Shown piece by piece: positions 50,889 through 58,633 of a stretch of 64,000 bases of DNA. Position 1 is the stretch's first letter. Each line of letters begins with the position of its first letter. Under the pieces are notes generated by a model. It was not told where the DNA came from, did no database searches, and saw only the letters and a list, made by a program, of their open reading frames with translations. Both the position numbers and the translations under genes were made by a program. The stretch is from Arthrobacter sp. Edens01. Its GTDB lineage: Bacteria > Actinomycetota > Actinomycetes > Actinomycetales > Micrococcaceae. The DNA is taken from the NCBI RefSeq assembly GCF_001307035.1, contig NZ_LKIU01000005.1, positions 265,664 through 329,663 of the forward strand. The letters are read 5' to 3'.

Positions 50889-52480
50889 AGCGGAATGTTC
50901 CCGTGCTTCTTGTGCGGCAGAGTGGCACGCTTTTCACGCATGACCCGCAGTCCGCGGATCAGCTGCAGCCGCGTTTCGGACGGCGCGATCACGGCATCCA
51001 CGTACCCCAGTTCTGCCGACTGGTAGGGATTCAGCAGTTCTTCTTCATACGCGGTGATGTAATCCTGGCGGGCTTCCTCTACGTCGCGCCCGTCGGCTGC
51101 GGCAGCTGCAAGCTGGCTCCGGTAGAGGATATTCACCGCCCCCTGCGCCCCCATGACGCCGATCTGTGCGGTTGGCCAGGCAAGGTTCAGGTCCGCGCCC
51201 AGCTTCTTGGAACCCATGACGATGTACGCGCCGCCGTAGGCCTTGCGGGTGATGACGGTCAGCTTGGGAACTGTCGCCTCAGCGTAGGCATAGAGCAGCT
51301 TGGCTCCGCGGCGGATGATGCCCTGGAACTCCTGGTCCTTGCCGGGCAGGAAACCGGGCACGTCCACGAAGGTCAGGATGGGGATGTTGAACGCGTCGCA
51401 GTGCCGGACAAACCGGGCTGCCTTTTCCGAGGCGGCAATGTCCAGGGTGCCGGCAAACTGCAGCGGCTGGTTGGCCACCACGCCTACCGTGTGCCCCTCC
51501 AGGCGGCCGTAGCCAATGATGACGTTCGGGGCGTAGAGGGCCTGCATCTCCAGGAAGTGGGCGTCGTCCACCACCTGTTCGATGACGGTGCGCATGTCAT
51601 ACGGCTGGTTCGCCGAGTCGGGGATGAGCGCGTCCAGGGCCAGGTCGCCGTCGTTGGTTTCTTCGTCCTGGTCGAAGGGTGCCAGTGGAGCTTCGGCGAG
51701 GTTGTTGCTGGGCAGGAAGTCCAGCAGTTCGCGGACAAAGTCCACGGCGTCTTCTTCATCCGTTGCCAGGTAGGTGGAGGTGCCGGTGGTGGCGTTGTGC
51801 TGGCGCGCGCCGCCGAGGGTCTCCATGTCCACGTCCTCGCCGGTGACGGTCTTGATCACGTCGGGCCCGGTGATGAACATGTGCGAGGTCTTGTCCACCA
51901 TCACCACGTAGTCGGTGAGGGCGGGGGAGTAGGCGGCGCCGCCGGCGGAGGGACCCATGATCAGGGAGATCTGGGGTACGACGCCGGAGGCATGGACATT
52001 GTTGCGGAAGATATCGGCGAACATCGCCAGGGACGCAACACCCTCCTGGATGCGGGCGCCTCCGCCGTCCAGGATGCCGACGACGGGACATCCGTTGCGG
52101 AGCGCAAACTCCTGGACCTTGACGATCTTCTCGCCGTTGACCTGGCTCAGGGAGCCGCCGTAGACGGTGAAGTCCTGGCTGTAGACCGCCACGGGCCGGC
52201 CGTCCACTGTGCCGTAACCGGAGACCAGGCCGTCGCCCAAGGGCTTCTTCTTTTCCATGCCGAACGCCGTGGAACGGTGCACGGCCAGGGCATCGAATTC
52301 AACAAACGAACCTTCGTCCAGCAGCAGGTCGATGCGCTCGCGGGCGGTGTGCTTCCCGCGGGCGTGCTGCTTCTCAACGGCTGCCTCGCCGGAGGGCACC
52401 CGGGCCTGGGCCTGGCGGCGCCGGAAGTCGGCGATCTTCCCGGCGGTCGTCTGCAGATCGATGTCCTGGTCGATGCTCAT
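50885..52480 (-). CDS. Acyl-CoA carboxylase beta subunit (carboxyltransferase)
   Basis: A 531-residue carboxyltransferase. The N-terminal half holds [25 protein letters not shown] and [13 protein letters not shown], the C-terminal half [13 protein letters not shown] and [20 protein letters not shown], which form the oxyanion holes at the subunit interface. It transfers CO2 from biotin on the alpha subunit to acetyl- or propionyl-CoA. It heads an operon with accE and probably DUF885. Two copies of a GTAGGAAACCTAC-type motif lie just upstream and may regulate it. Confidence 0.95.
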   Translation of the reverse strand: MSIDQDIDLQTTAGKIADFRRRQAQARVPSGEAAVEKQHARGKHTARERIDLLLDEGSFVEFDALAVHRSTAFGMEKKKPLGDGLVSGYGTVDGRPVAVYSQDFTVYGGSLSQVNGEKIVKVQEFALRNGCPVVGILDGGGARIQEGVASLAMFADIFRNNVHASGVVPQISLIMGPSAGGAAYSPALTDYVVMVDKTSHMFITGPDVIKTVTGEDVDMETLGGARQHNATTGTSTYLATDEEDAVDFVRELLDFLPSNNLAEAPLAPFDQDEETNDGDLALDALIPDSANQPYDMRTVIEQVVDDAHFLEMQALYAPNVIIGYGRLEGHTVGVVANQPLQFAGTLDIAASEKAARFVRHCDAFNIPILTFVDVPGFLPGKDQEFQGIIRRGAKLLYAYAEATVPKLTVITRKAYGGAYIVMGSKKLGADLNLAWPTAQIGVMGAQGAVNILYRSQLAAAAADGRDVEEARQDYITAYEEELLNPYQSAELGYVDAVIAPSETRLQLIRGLRVMREKRATLPHKKHGNIPL

Positions 52481-52549
52481 TTACTCTCCGGTGCTGGGTC
52501 TGACGGATGGCAGGTGGATCGCCACCCCAAGGGCCGCACAGCCGGTTCA

Positions 52550-52628
52550 GTAGGTTTCTTACAAGCGTGCGGGCGATTCACCCAGTCTAGTGAGCACCAA
52601 CACGCATGTTGGGTGTAGGAAACCTACA
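52550..52628. promoter_or_regulatory. Repeated GTAGGAAACCTAC operator candidates
   Basis: TGTAGGAAACCTACA (52614-52628) is a 6-3-6 palindrome. On the opposite strand 52550-52562 reads GTAAGAAACCTAC, 12 of 13 identical to its core. Both are within 150 bases of the carboxylase beta start. The rest of the 361-base gap to 52841 shows no gene. A TetR-type lipid regulator is one possibility. Confidence 0.55.
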
Positions 52629-52841
52629 ATTTGTGTCTCTGTGCCTTGGCCTGCCTGAGGCCGCCGGCGGGTTGACAGCCGGAGACTGGCGGGACACTCG
52701 CAGGAAACTTTCGAACTACTTGGATGAGTCCGTCTCCATACCCTGTTTAGGCGCGCGGGGCACACGTAGTCTCGACGAAAGGCGCCCAGTCTCCGGATCC
52801 TCTCTGACACACGCAGAACAGACGATTGCGAGGAGCAGGTT

Positions 52842-53912
52842 ATGCACAGAATCCGCCGCTTCCGGTTTCACATTCTTTCCTTTACGGCCATCCTTGCGTT
52901 GCTGTTCCTCGGCATCGCCGGGCCGGCCCAGGGGGCGGCTGCACCAGCCCAGGTGGGGGCTCCTCCGGGCGGGAAGGTAACCCTCTGCCACGCAACGTCG
53001 TCCGCTTCCAACCCATACGTTTCAATCACTGTGGACCCGGCATCTGTGTATAAGCAGGGGCACGATTCCCACGCAGGGGACATCATTCCGCCGTTCGAGG
53101 ACTATCCGGGCAGTGCCGCGTGGGCTGACCCCTACAACCAGGCGGTCCTGGCCAACGGCTGCAAGGCTCCGCCTCCGTGTCCCACCCCCACCCCGACCCC
53201 GACGCCCACCCCAACTCCGACCCCCACGCCGGAGACCACGACGCCGACGCCGGAGACGACAACCCCGACGCCGGAGACGACAACCCCGACGCCGGAGACG
53301 ACAACCCCGACTCCGGAGACGACGACGCCGACTCCGGAGACGACGACGCCGACGCCGACGCCGGAGACGACAACCCCGACTCCCGAGACCACAACTCCAA
53401 CCCCGGAGACGACAACCCCGACTCCGGAGACCACAACTCCAACGCCGGAGACCACAACGCCGACCCCGGAGACGACCTCCCCAACCCCGACTGATACGGG
53501 CACCGGTACGCCGACCGGCACGGCAACCCAAAGCGGAACCGGCACGACCGCGTCGACCGGAACCGGCGGCGGGGCAACCGGGGGCGGCGCTGCCGCTGAT
53601 TCGTCCTCCTGCGTCTGTCCCGCTGCTGCAGGCAGCACATCAGGCCCAGGCGGTGCGGCTGCAGGGGATGACGGGGCTACGGCCGGAACCACAGCCGGGT
53701 CAACTGCCGGGACCACCGGGGGCGCAGTAACAACGGCGCCGGGTGGAACCCTTCGCGGCCCCGGCGGCTGCGTCACCCAGACAGCCCTTGCTGATACCGG
53801 CATCGAAGGTTCTTCCTCATCCCTGGGGCTGATGGTTGTAGCGCTCGGCGCACTCATTGCCGGCGCCGCAGCCCTCGCATTGACGATGCGTCCGCGGGGC
53901 AACCACAGCTAG
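52842..53912 (+). CDS. Cell-wall-anchored protein with LADTG sorting signal
   Basis: A 356-residue surface protein. A Sec signal ends near AQGAAA (about 33). An N-terminal domain (about 44-106) opens KVTLCHATSSASNPYVSITV and closes in LANGC, with two Cys likely paired; similar domains occur in other actinobacterial wall proteins. A long TPTPETT repeat stalk follows (about 110-218), then a Gly/Ala/Thr-rich spacer. The C terminus has LADTG (316-320), a hydrophobic helix and an Arg tail, the pattern for class E sortases. GAGGAGCAGGTT precedes the ATG. The ligand is unknown; no sortase gene is in the window. Confidence 0.82.
   Translation: MHRIRRFRFHILSFTAILALLFLGIAGPAQGAAAPAQVGAPPGGKVTLCHATSSASNPYVSITVDPASVYKQGHDSHAGDIIPPFEDYPGSAAWADPYNQAVLANGCKAPPPCPTPTPTPTPTPTPTPTPETTTPTPETTTPTPETTTPTPETTTPTPETTTPTPETTTPTPTPETTTPTPETTTPTPETTTPTPETTTPTPETTTPTPETTSPTPTDTGTGTPTGTATQSGTGTTASTGTGGGATGGGAAADSSSCVCPAAAGSTSGPGGAAAGDDGATAGTTAGSTAGTTGGAVTTAPGGTLRGPGGCVTQTALADTGIEGSSSSLGLMVVALGALIAGAAALALTMRPRGNHS
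53178..53494 (+). repeat. Tandem repeats encoding TPTPETT
   Basis: About a dozen 21-base units of the type ACGCCGGAGACGACAACCCC run in frame after a shorter (ACCCCG)n stretch. They encode the Pro/Thr stalk. The repeat keeps several other frames open, which creates spurious ORFs on both strands. Confidence 0.9.
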
Positions 53913-53985
53913 CCCAAACCGGGATGCACCCGCGGATGTTACTGGTGAGTAACATTTTCTCCCGCGGGTGCATTACCCTGTCCGT

Positions 53986-54837
53986 ATGACTTCGAACACA
54001 GCATCCTCTTCCCCTCGTTCGCTGGCCGGACGCACCATCCTGATGTCCGGCGGCAGCCGGGGAATCGGCCTGGCCATTGCGCTGCGGGCGGCTGCGGACG
54101 GGGCTAACGTCGCAATGCTCGCCAAGACCGGTGAACCGCACCCGAAGCTGGAAGGTACCGTCTACACCGCGGCGGAACAGCTGGAAGCTGCCGGCGGAAA
54201 GGCCCTGCCGATCATTGGCGACGTGCGCCGCGACGAAGACGTGGAAAGGGCCGTGGCTGCCACCGTGGAGCAGTTCGGCGGAATCGATATTGTGCTGAAC
54301 AATGCGTCAGCCATCGACCTGCGAAATACCGACGACGTGACCATGAAGAGTTACGACCTCATGCAGGACATCAACGCACGCGGAACCTTCCTGCTGTCAA
54401 AGACTGCGCTGCCGGCCCTGCGCGAATCGGACAACGGGCACATCCTGACCCTTTCCCCGCCACTGAACCTGGACCCCAAATGGGCCGGCAATTACCTGGC
54501 CTACACCATGGCCAAGTACGGCATGTCCCTCACCACGCTGGGCCTTGCGGAAGAGCTGAAGAAGGACGGCATTCGCGTGAACTCGCTGTGGCCGTGCACT
54601 TCCATCGACACCGCTGCCATCCGGAATATGCCCGGCGGTTCCGAACTGGCACGGGTATCCCGCAGCGCGGACATCATGGCCGACGCCGCGCATGCCATCC
54701 TGACGCGCTCCGGCCGTGAGTCGACCGGCAACTTCTATACGGATGAAGAGGTGCTGCGCCAGGAAGGTGTCACGGACTTCACGAAGTACAGCCTGGGCGC
54801 CCCCGAAGACAAGCTGATGGCCGATTTCTTCCTCTAA
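53986..54837 (+). CDS. SDR-family oxidoreductase
   Basis: A 283-residue short-chain dehydrogenase close to the HSDL2-like group. TILMSGGSRGIGLAIALRAA binds NAD(P), DIVLNNASAI is the NNAS motif, and YLAYTMAKYG carries the catalytic Tyr and Lys; the usual Ser position is occupied within LTLSPPLN. Members act on acyl-CoA or alcohol substrates, often in lipid metabolism; the substrate is unknown. The ATG at 53986 has TACCCT seven bases upstream and no ribosome binding site, so it is probably leaderless. It lies between wall-protein and birA genes. Confidence 0.88.
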   Translation: MTSNTASSSPRSLAGRTILMSGGSRGIGLAIALRAAADGANVAMLAKTGEPHPKLEGTVYTAAEQLEAAGGKALPIIGDVRRDEDVERAVAATVEQFGGIDIVLNNASAIDLRNTDDVTMKSYDLMQDINARGTFLLSKTALPALRESDNGHILTLSPPLNLDPKWAGNYLAYTMAKYGMSLTTLGLAEELKKDGIRVNSLWPCTSIDTAAIRNMPGGSELARVSRSADIMADAAHAILTRSGRESTGNFYTDEEVLRQEGVTDFTKYSLGAPEDKLMADFFL

Positions 54838-54899
54838 CCCGGGAGCGCTGCCAGCGGGTCCCAAAGGGAGTGGGGGAGGGGACGCGTAAGATCGGAAGT

Positions 54900-55787
54900 A
54901 TGCACCTGCACTACTCCAGCATGGAGCGTCCGCCCCTGGAGCCGGAGCGTCTCCGTGCAAGCCTCGTAGCACCCGTCGGCCCGCTGGCACGCCTGGACGT
55001 TATTGCCGAAACCGGTTCAACCAACACTGATCTGGCAGAGTTCGCACGGCTGGTGCCGTCCGAGTATCCGGACATGTCCGTGCTGACGGCTGAGCTGCAG
55101 ACCGCAGGGCGCGGACGGCTGGGACGCTCCTGGCAGGCTCCGGAACGTTCCTCACTCTTCGTCAGCGTGCTCCTGCGTCCGGTCAATCCTGCCGGGCGGC
55201 CCCTTCCCACGCAGTCCTACGGGTGGCTGTCCCTGTTGGCAGCGCTGTCGCTGACCAAGAGCGTGGCAGCGCGGACCGGCGTCGCCCCCCGCCTCAAATG
55301 GCCCAATGACGTACTGGTTGACGGGCGCAAACTGGCCGGGGTCCTAGCGCAGCTGGTCCCGGATAGCTCAGGCAACCCTCCCGCCGTCGTGGTTGGTGCC
55401 GGCCTGAACGTCTCACTGACGGATGAGGATCAGCCGGTCCCCACGGCCACGAGCCTGCTGATGGAATACGCCTCAACCACGGACCGGAACGTCCTGCTGC
55501 AGGACTTCCTGCTCCAGCTGAACCTGGACTACCGCGCCTTCTGCGCCGTTGACGGCGACGCCACGGCACCCTGGTCCGGCGACGGATCCCTGCGGGACAA
55601 CATTGCCGAGCGGATGGTGACCTTGGGACAGACGGTCCGCGCGCACCTGCCCGGCGGCGGCGAAGTCGTTGGCCGAGCCCTCGAACTTGCTTCCGACGGT
55701 GGACTGGTAGTCATCGACTCCGACGCCGGCATCCGCCAAACGATTACCGCTGCCGACGTCATCCATTTGAGGCCATCAGAGGCATGA
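54900..55787 (+). CDS. birA: Biotin--[acetyl-CoA-carboxylase] ligase
   Basis: A 295-residue monofunctional biotin ligase without the N-terminal DNA-binding domain. TGSTNTDLAEFA starts the ligase fold, AGRGRLGRSWQAPERSSLF is the biotinyl-AMP loop, and RLKWPNDVLVDGRKLAGVL carries the catalytic Lys. A small C-terminal SH3-like domain follows. It attaches biotin to the carrier domain of the carboxylase alpha subunit. TAAGAT lies seven bases before the ATG with no ribosome binding site, which suggests a leaderless transcript. Confidence 0.94.
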   Translation: MHLHYSSMERPPLEPERLRASLVAPVGPLARLDVIAETGSTNTDLAEFARLVPSEYPDMSVLTAELQTAGRGRLGRSWQAPERSSLFVSVLLRPVNPAGRPLPTQSYGWLSLLAALSLTKSVAARTGVAPRLKWPNDVLVDGRKLAGVLAQLVPDSSGNPPAVVVGAGLNVSLTDEDQPVPTATSLLMEYASTTDRNVLLQDFLLQLNLDYRAFCAVDGDATAPWSGDGSLRDNIAERMVTLGQTVRAHLPGGGEVVGRALELASDGGLVVIDSDAGIRQTITAADVIHLRPSEA

Positions 55788-55809
55788 GTATTCGATTCAC
55801 CGGGTTCCG

Positions 55810-56379
55810 GTGCGGATGAGGCTGGAGCCGGGCGAGCAGGTGATCGTTTCAGCACGGCCCCACGCAGGGCCGTTGGCTGGACCTGTCCTGCTCGCTGTGG
55901 TTGCTTGTGCTGCCGGCGGATTTGTGCTCGGTTATCTGGGCAGGGACAGTGCTCCGTCAGAGCTGCTGGACTGGGCGCCGGTGCTGGGTCCCGCAGTCGT
56001 TCTGCTGGTGTTTCTGGTCCTGCTGAGGTTTTCCGTCCCGGCCGTGCTGCGCTGGAACACGACCCGCTACGTTCTCACCAACCGCAGGATGATCCACCGC
56101 CGCGGCGTACTGAGACGGCGCGAACACGACCTTCCCCTCGCCTCGGTCTATCAGCTGGAAGCGAGGCAGGGGATACTGCAACGCATGCAGCGTGCCGGGA
56201 CCCTGCGCGTGGACCTGGGGAGAGGAAGGGTTATCGACTACCCGTCGGTTCCGGAAGTGCACAGGTTCAAGTCGATTGTGTTGGCCACCATAGAAGACCT
56301 GCCGATGACCGTTATGTTCGATGGTGTAGATATTGAAGGAAGCGCGGTCTACGAAGACGAATGGAGCACCGATGAGTGA
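55810..56379 (+). CDS. PH-domain membrane protein (bPH2 type)
   Basis: A 189-residue protein. Two membrane helices (about 25-43 and 53-73) are followed by a bacterial PH-like domain: TTRYVLTNRRMIHRRGVLRR, then HDLPLASVYQLEARQG and GTLRVDLGRGR. It is related to YdbS/YdbT proteins, whose role is poorly known. The start may be GTG at 55810 or ATG at 55816. It overlaps the adenylate cyclase start by 8 bases, so both are cotranslated and may work together at the membrane. Confidence 0.82.
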   Translation: MRMRLEPGEQVIVSARPHAGPLAGPVLLAVVACAAGGFVLGYLGRDSAPSELLDWAPVLGPAVVLLVFLVLLRFSVPAVLRWNTTRYVLTNRRMIHRRGVLRRREHDLPLASVYQLEARQGILQRMQRAGTLRVDLGRGRVIDYPSVPEVHRFKSIVLATIEDLPMTVMFDGVDIEGSAVYEDEWSTDE

Positions 56380-57514
56380 GCAGGGCCAGGACGCACCGGA
56401 CGGTGCCGCCGAGCCCGAGCCGCTGACACTGTCGATGAATGCGGTGCCGATGCCGGAGAAACCAGTCAATCCGGACGCGTCGGGAACGATCGACCGTGAA
56501 GACGTGCGCCGGCTTGAGGCGCAGCTGATTGGCGGGCCCCGCACGCTCAAGCGGCGCGAGGCCGCCGCCGGCGCCGGCGTCTCCCTGCTCTCTGCCCGCA
56601 AGCTCTGGCGGGCCATGGGTTTCCCAAACCTTGACGACGACGCCGTGTTCTTCACCGAGGCCGACCGCGACGCGCTGAGCACCGTGATCCAGCTGGTCCG
56701 TGACGAGCAGCTGACCGAAGAAGCGGCAATCTCCATCATGAGGTCCATCGGTCAGATGACCGACCGCATGGTGGTGTGGCAGATCGAAGCCCTGGTCGAA
56801 GAAATGGTGGTTCAGCGCGGGATTACCGACGCCGAGGCACGCAAGAAGCTTGTGGCCGCGCTTCCAGACCTGATTGAGCCGCTTGAAAAGACGCTGGTCT
56901 ATGCCTGGAAACGGCAGCTGAACGCCGCGATCCAGCGGCTCGCGCTCCGTGCCGAAGCCGGGCTGGCCAGCCATGAAGGGGAAACGGACGACAACCCGCT
57001 GCCGCTGGCCCGCGCCGTCGGCTTTGCTGACCTGGTTTCCTACACCAGCCTCTCGCGCCAGATGAATGAGAAGACCCTGGCGCAGATGGTGCAGCGTTTC
57101 GAGCACAAGTGCTCCGAGATCATCTCCGTGGGCGGCGGCCGGCTGGTCAAGACGATCGGCGATGAAGTGCTCTTCAACGCCGAGACCCCTGAAGCCGGAG
57201 CTGAAATCTCCCTGGCTCTGGCGAAGGCGTTCACCGAGGATGAGCTGCTGCCGTCGGCACGTGTGGCCATGGTGTGGGGCCGGGTACTCTCCCGGCTCGG
57301 GGACATCTACGGACCGACCGTGAACCTGGCTTCCCGGCTGACCTCGCTCGCTGAGCCCGGCACCGTGCTGACCGACGCTTCCACCGCCGCAGCGCTGCGC
57401 AACAACGACCGCTTCATCCTCATTCCGCACTCTCCGCGCAACGTGCGCGGGTTCGGGGAGATCCACCCGGTGACCCTGGCCCGCGGCACCGGTCCGGGGC
57501 TGGTCCTGGACTAG
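56372..57514 (+). CDS. Class III adenylate cyclase with Rv1264-type regulatory domain
   Basis: A 380-residue cytosolic cyclase. The N-terminal helical domain (about 30-200) resembles the pH-sensing autoinhibitory domain of mycobacterial Rv1264. The catalytic domain has GFADLVSYT (metal Asp220), VKTIGDEV (adenine-selecting Lys260, metal Asp264), Asp311 in GDIYGPTVN and the transition-state pair Asn318/Arg322 in NLASRL, so all catalytic residues are intact. It makes cAMP from ATP, probably in response to pH. The ATG at 56372 overlaps the PH-protein gene by 8 bases. Confidence 0.93.
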   Translation: MSEQGQDAPDGAAEPEPLTLSMNAVPMPEKPVNPDASGTIDREDVRRLEAQLIGGPRTLKRREAAAGAGVSLLSARKLWRAMGFPNLDDDAVFFTEADRDALSTVIQLVRDEQLTEEAAISIMRSIGQMTDRMVVWQIEALVEEMVVQRGITDAEARKKLVAALPDLIEPLEKTLVYAWKRQLNAAIQRLALRAEAGLASHEGETDDNPLPLARAVGFADLVSYTSLSRQMNEKTLAQMVQRFEHKCSEIISVGGGRLVKTIGDEVLFNAETPEAGAEISLALAKAFTEDELLPSARVAMVWGRVLSRLGDIYGPTVNLASRLTSLAEPGTVLTDASTAAALRNNDRFILIPHSPRNVRGFGEIHPVTLARGTGPGLVLD

Positions 57515-57897
57515 GGGTTTCCCGGCGGCTTGACCGGGGACGTTTGCCGGGCTGACCCGGTCATTCCTGGTCGTGTGCGGGCTGCTTGGACCGGATGCAG
57601 GGCGGCGGCGACGTTCCTCGGCGGCCGTATGCGTATGACTTCGTCTGGTTCGTTCGTTCATCCGGGCCCGCTGCCGAGCTGAGCTGGACGCTGGCCTGCG
57701 GTTACGGTCCTTGGCGGCGGCGGCGGCGGCGGCGACGTCGGTGTGGGATTGGATCCCCGGGCTCATTTGCTCCACTTTGGGAGATGCCTCCGTTTGGGGC
57801 ACCTTGGCGCGGGCATTTCCCTGCCTTTTGGGACAATCCTCCCTAACGGGACACCCTCGGACTCCATTTTCCGCCAGCTTAGGGACTTCCCTGCCGG

Positions 57898-57940
57898 TTT
57901 GGGACTTTCCTGCGCGGCGCCACGGAAGGAAAGTCCCAAA
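57898..57940. repeat. 14-bp inverted repeat TTTGGGACTTTCCT
   Basis: TTTGGGACTTTCCT at 57898-57911 and its exact complement at 57927-57940 flank a 15-base GC-rich loop. Nearby single copies of similar GGGAC sequences suggest an array of degenerate sites. Confidence 0.8.
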
Positions 57941-58124
57941 GTGGCAGGCATGTCCCAAGACGGAGGGAAAGCACCGCGGCTGCGCGGCCGCACCCGGCAG
58001 GGGTCCTGGGCGAGTGTTGCCGGGTGGATCTTCCTGTGCTCCGGGTCGGAGGCTAGGCGGATCGGCCTCTGTTATCCATTGTCGCGATAACGCCATTTTC
58101 GAAGACGCTCGTTCGTCCTGTGGC

Positions 58125-58165
58125 GCAATAACGTCGCTTTCACAACCTGAAAACGACGTTATTGC
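58125..58165. repeat. Palindromic repeat element
   Basis: GCAATAACGTCG (58125-58136) pairs with CGACGTTATTGC (58154-58165); inside, CTTTCA and TGAAAA extend the stem with one mismatch. It shares ACGTCGCTTT and AAAACGACGT with the element at 20549-20599. Confidence 0.8.
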
Positions 58166-58633
58166 AGCAAAGGATTCTGTGACGGGTTCCTAAACGGCCT
58201 TATCTCACCACTGGATGAACGCCCCAGCCCGGCAGACCTCCGCAGTCGGCACCTTGCGGACGGAAGAGTCACGGCTCCTTCAGCCGCGTGCCAAGAGCAG
58301 CCACAGCCTCGGTGGCCCCGACCGGCCCGGCCCCGACCGGCCACACCCCGACCGGCCCCACCCCGACCGGCCCGGCCCCGATACCATCCGGCCCCCGACA
58401 CCATCCGGCCCCGACACCAGCCGCAGCGCCCCGTACACACGGATTCAGCACCATCCGGAATCACAGCCCACCAGGATTAGACAGCAACCTTAACTTTTTG
58501 GGCAGGAACCTTAGCTATATGCGACACTAAGTCCGTCTGCCTGCCGTTCTGCCACTGCCGTGCGACTGGACACCGTACATACAGGGCGCTGGAAGCCGGC
58601 AAGGTCTTGGGGAACCGCAACAGGGGGAAGCAC

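Larger units (their letters stand above)
57515..58633. other. Long non-coding, repeat-rich region
   Basis: These 1119 bases hold no gene I can support; open frames on both strands have no homology or start signals. From 57760 to 57960 TTTGGGAC/GGGACTTCCCTGCC-type units recur. Members of the palindromic repeat family lie at 58070-58214. From 58310 to 58430 GACCGGCCCGGCCCC-type tandem repeats run, with CACCATCCGGCCCC copies. The last 100 bases before the giant gene probably hold its promoter. Confidence 0.7.

Noticed and set aside
53178-53494. 21-bp repeats considered as a CRISPR or VNTR outside genes
   Set aside because: They lie in frame in a surface protein and have no spacers.
53132-53902. 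256-codon minus-strand ORF with VVSGVGV repeats
   Set aside because: It is the antisense reading of the TPTPETT repeat tract; the plus-strand frame has a signal peptide, sorting motif and ribosome binding site.
56312-58096. 594-codon minus-strand ORF over the cyclase gene and the following gap
   Set aside because: Antisense shadow of the intact cyclase; composition is His/Gln/Arg-rich filler.
57586-58193. Several plus-strand ORFs of 80-160 codons in the gap after the cyclase
   Set aside because: Repeat-derived, Arg/Trp/Ala-rich, no start signals or domains.
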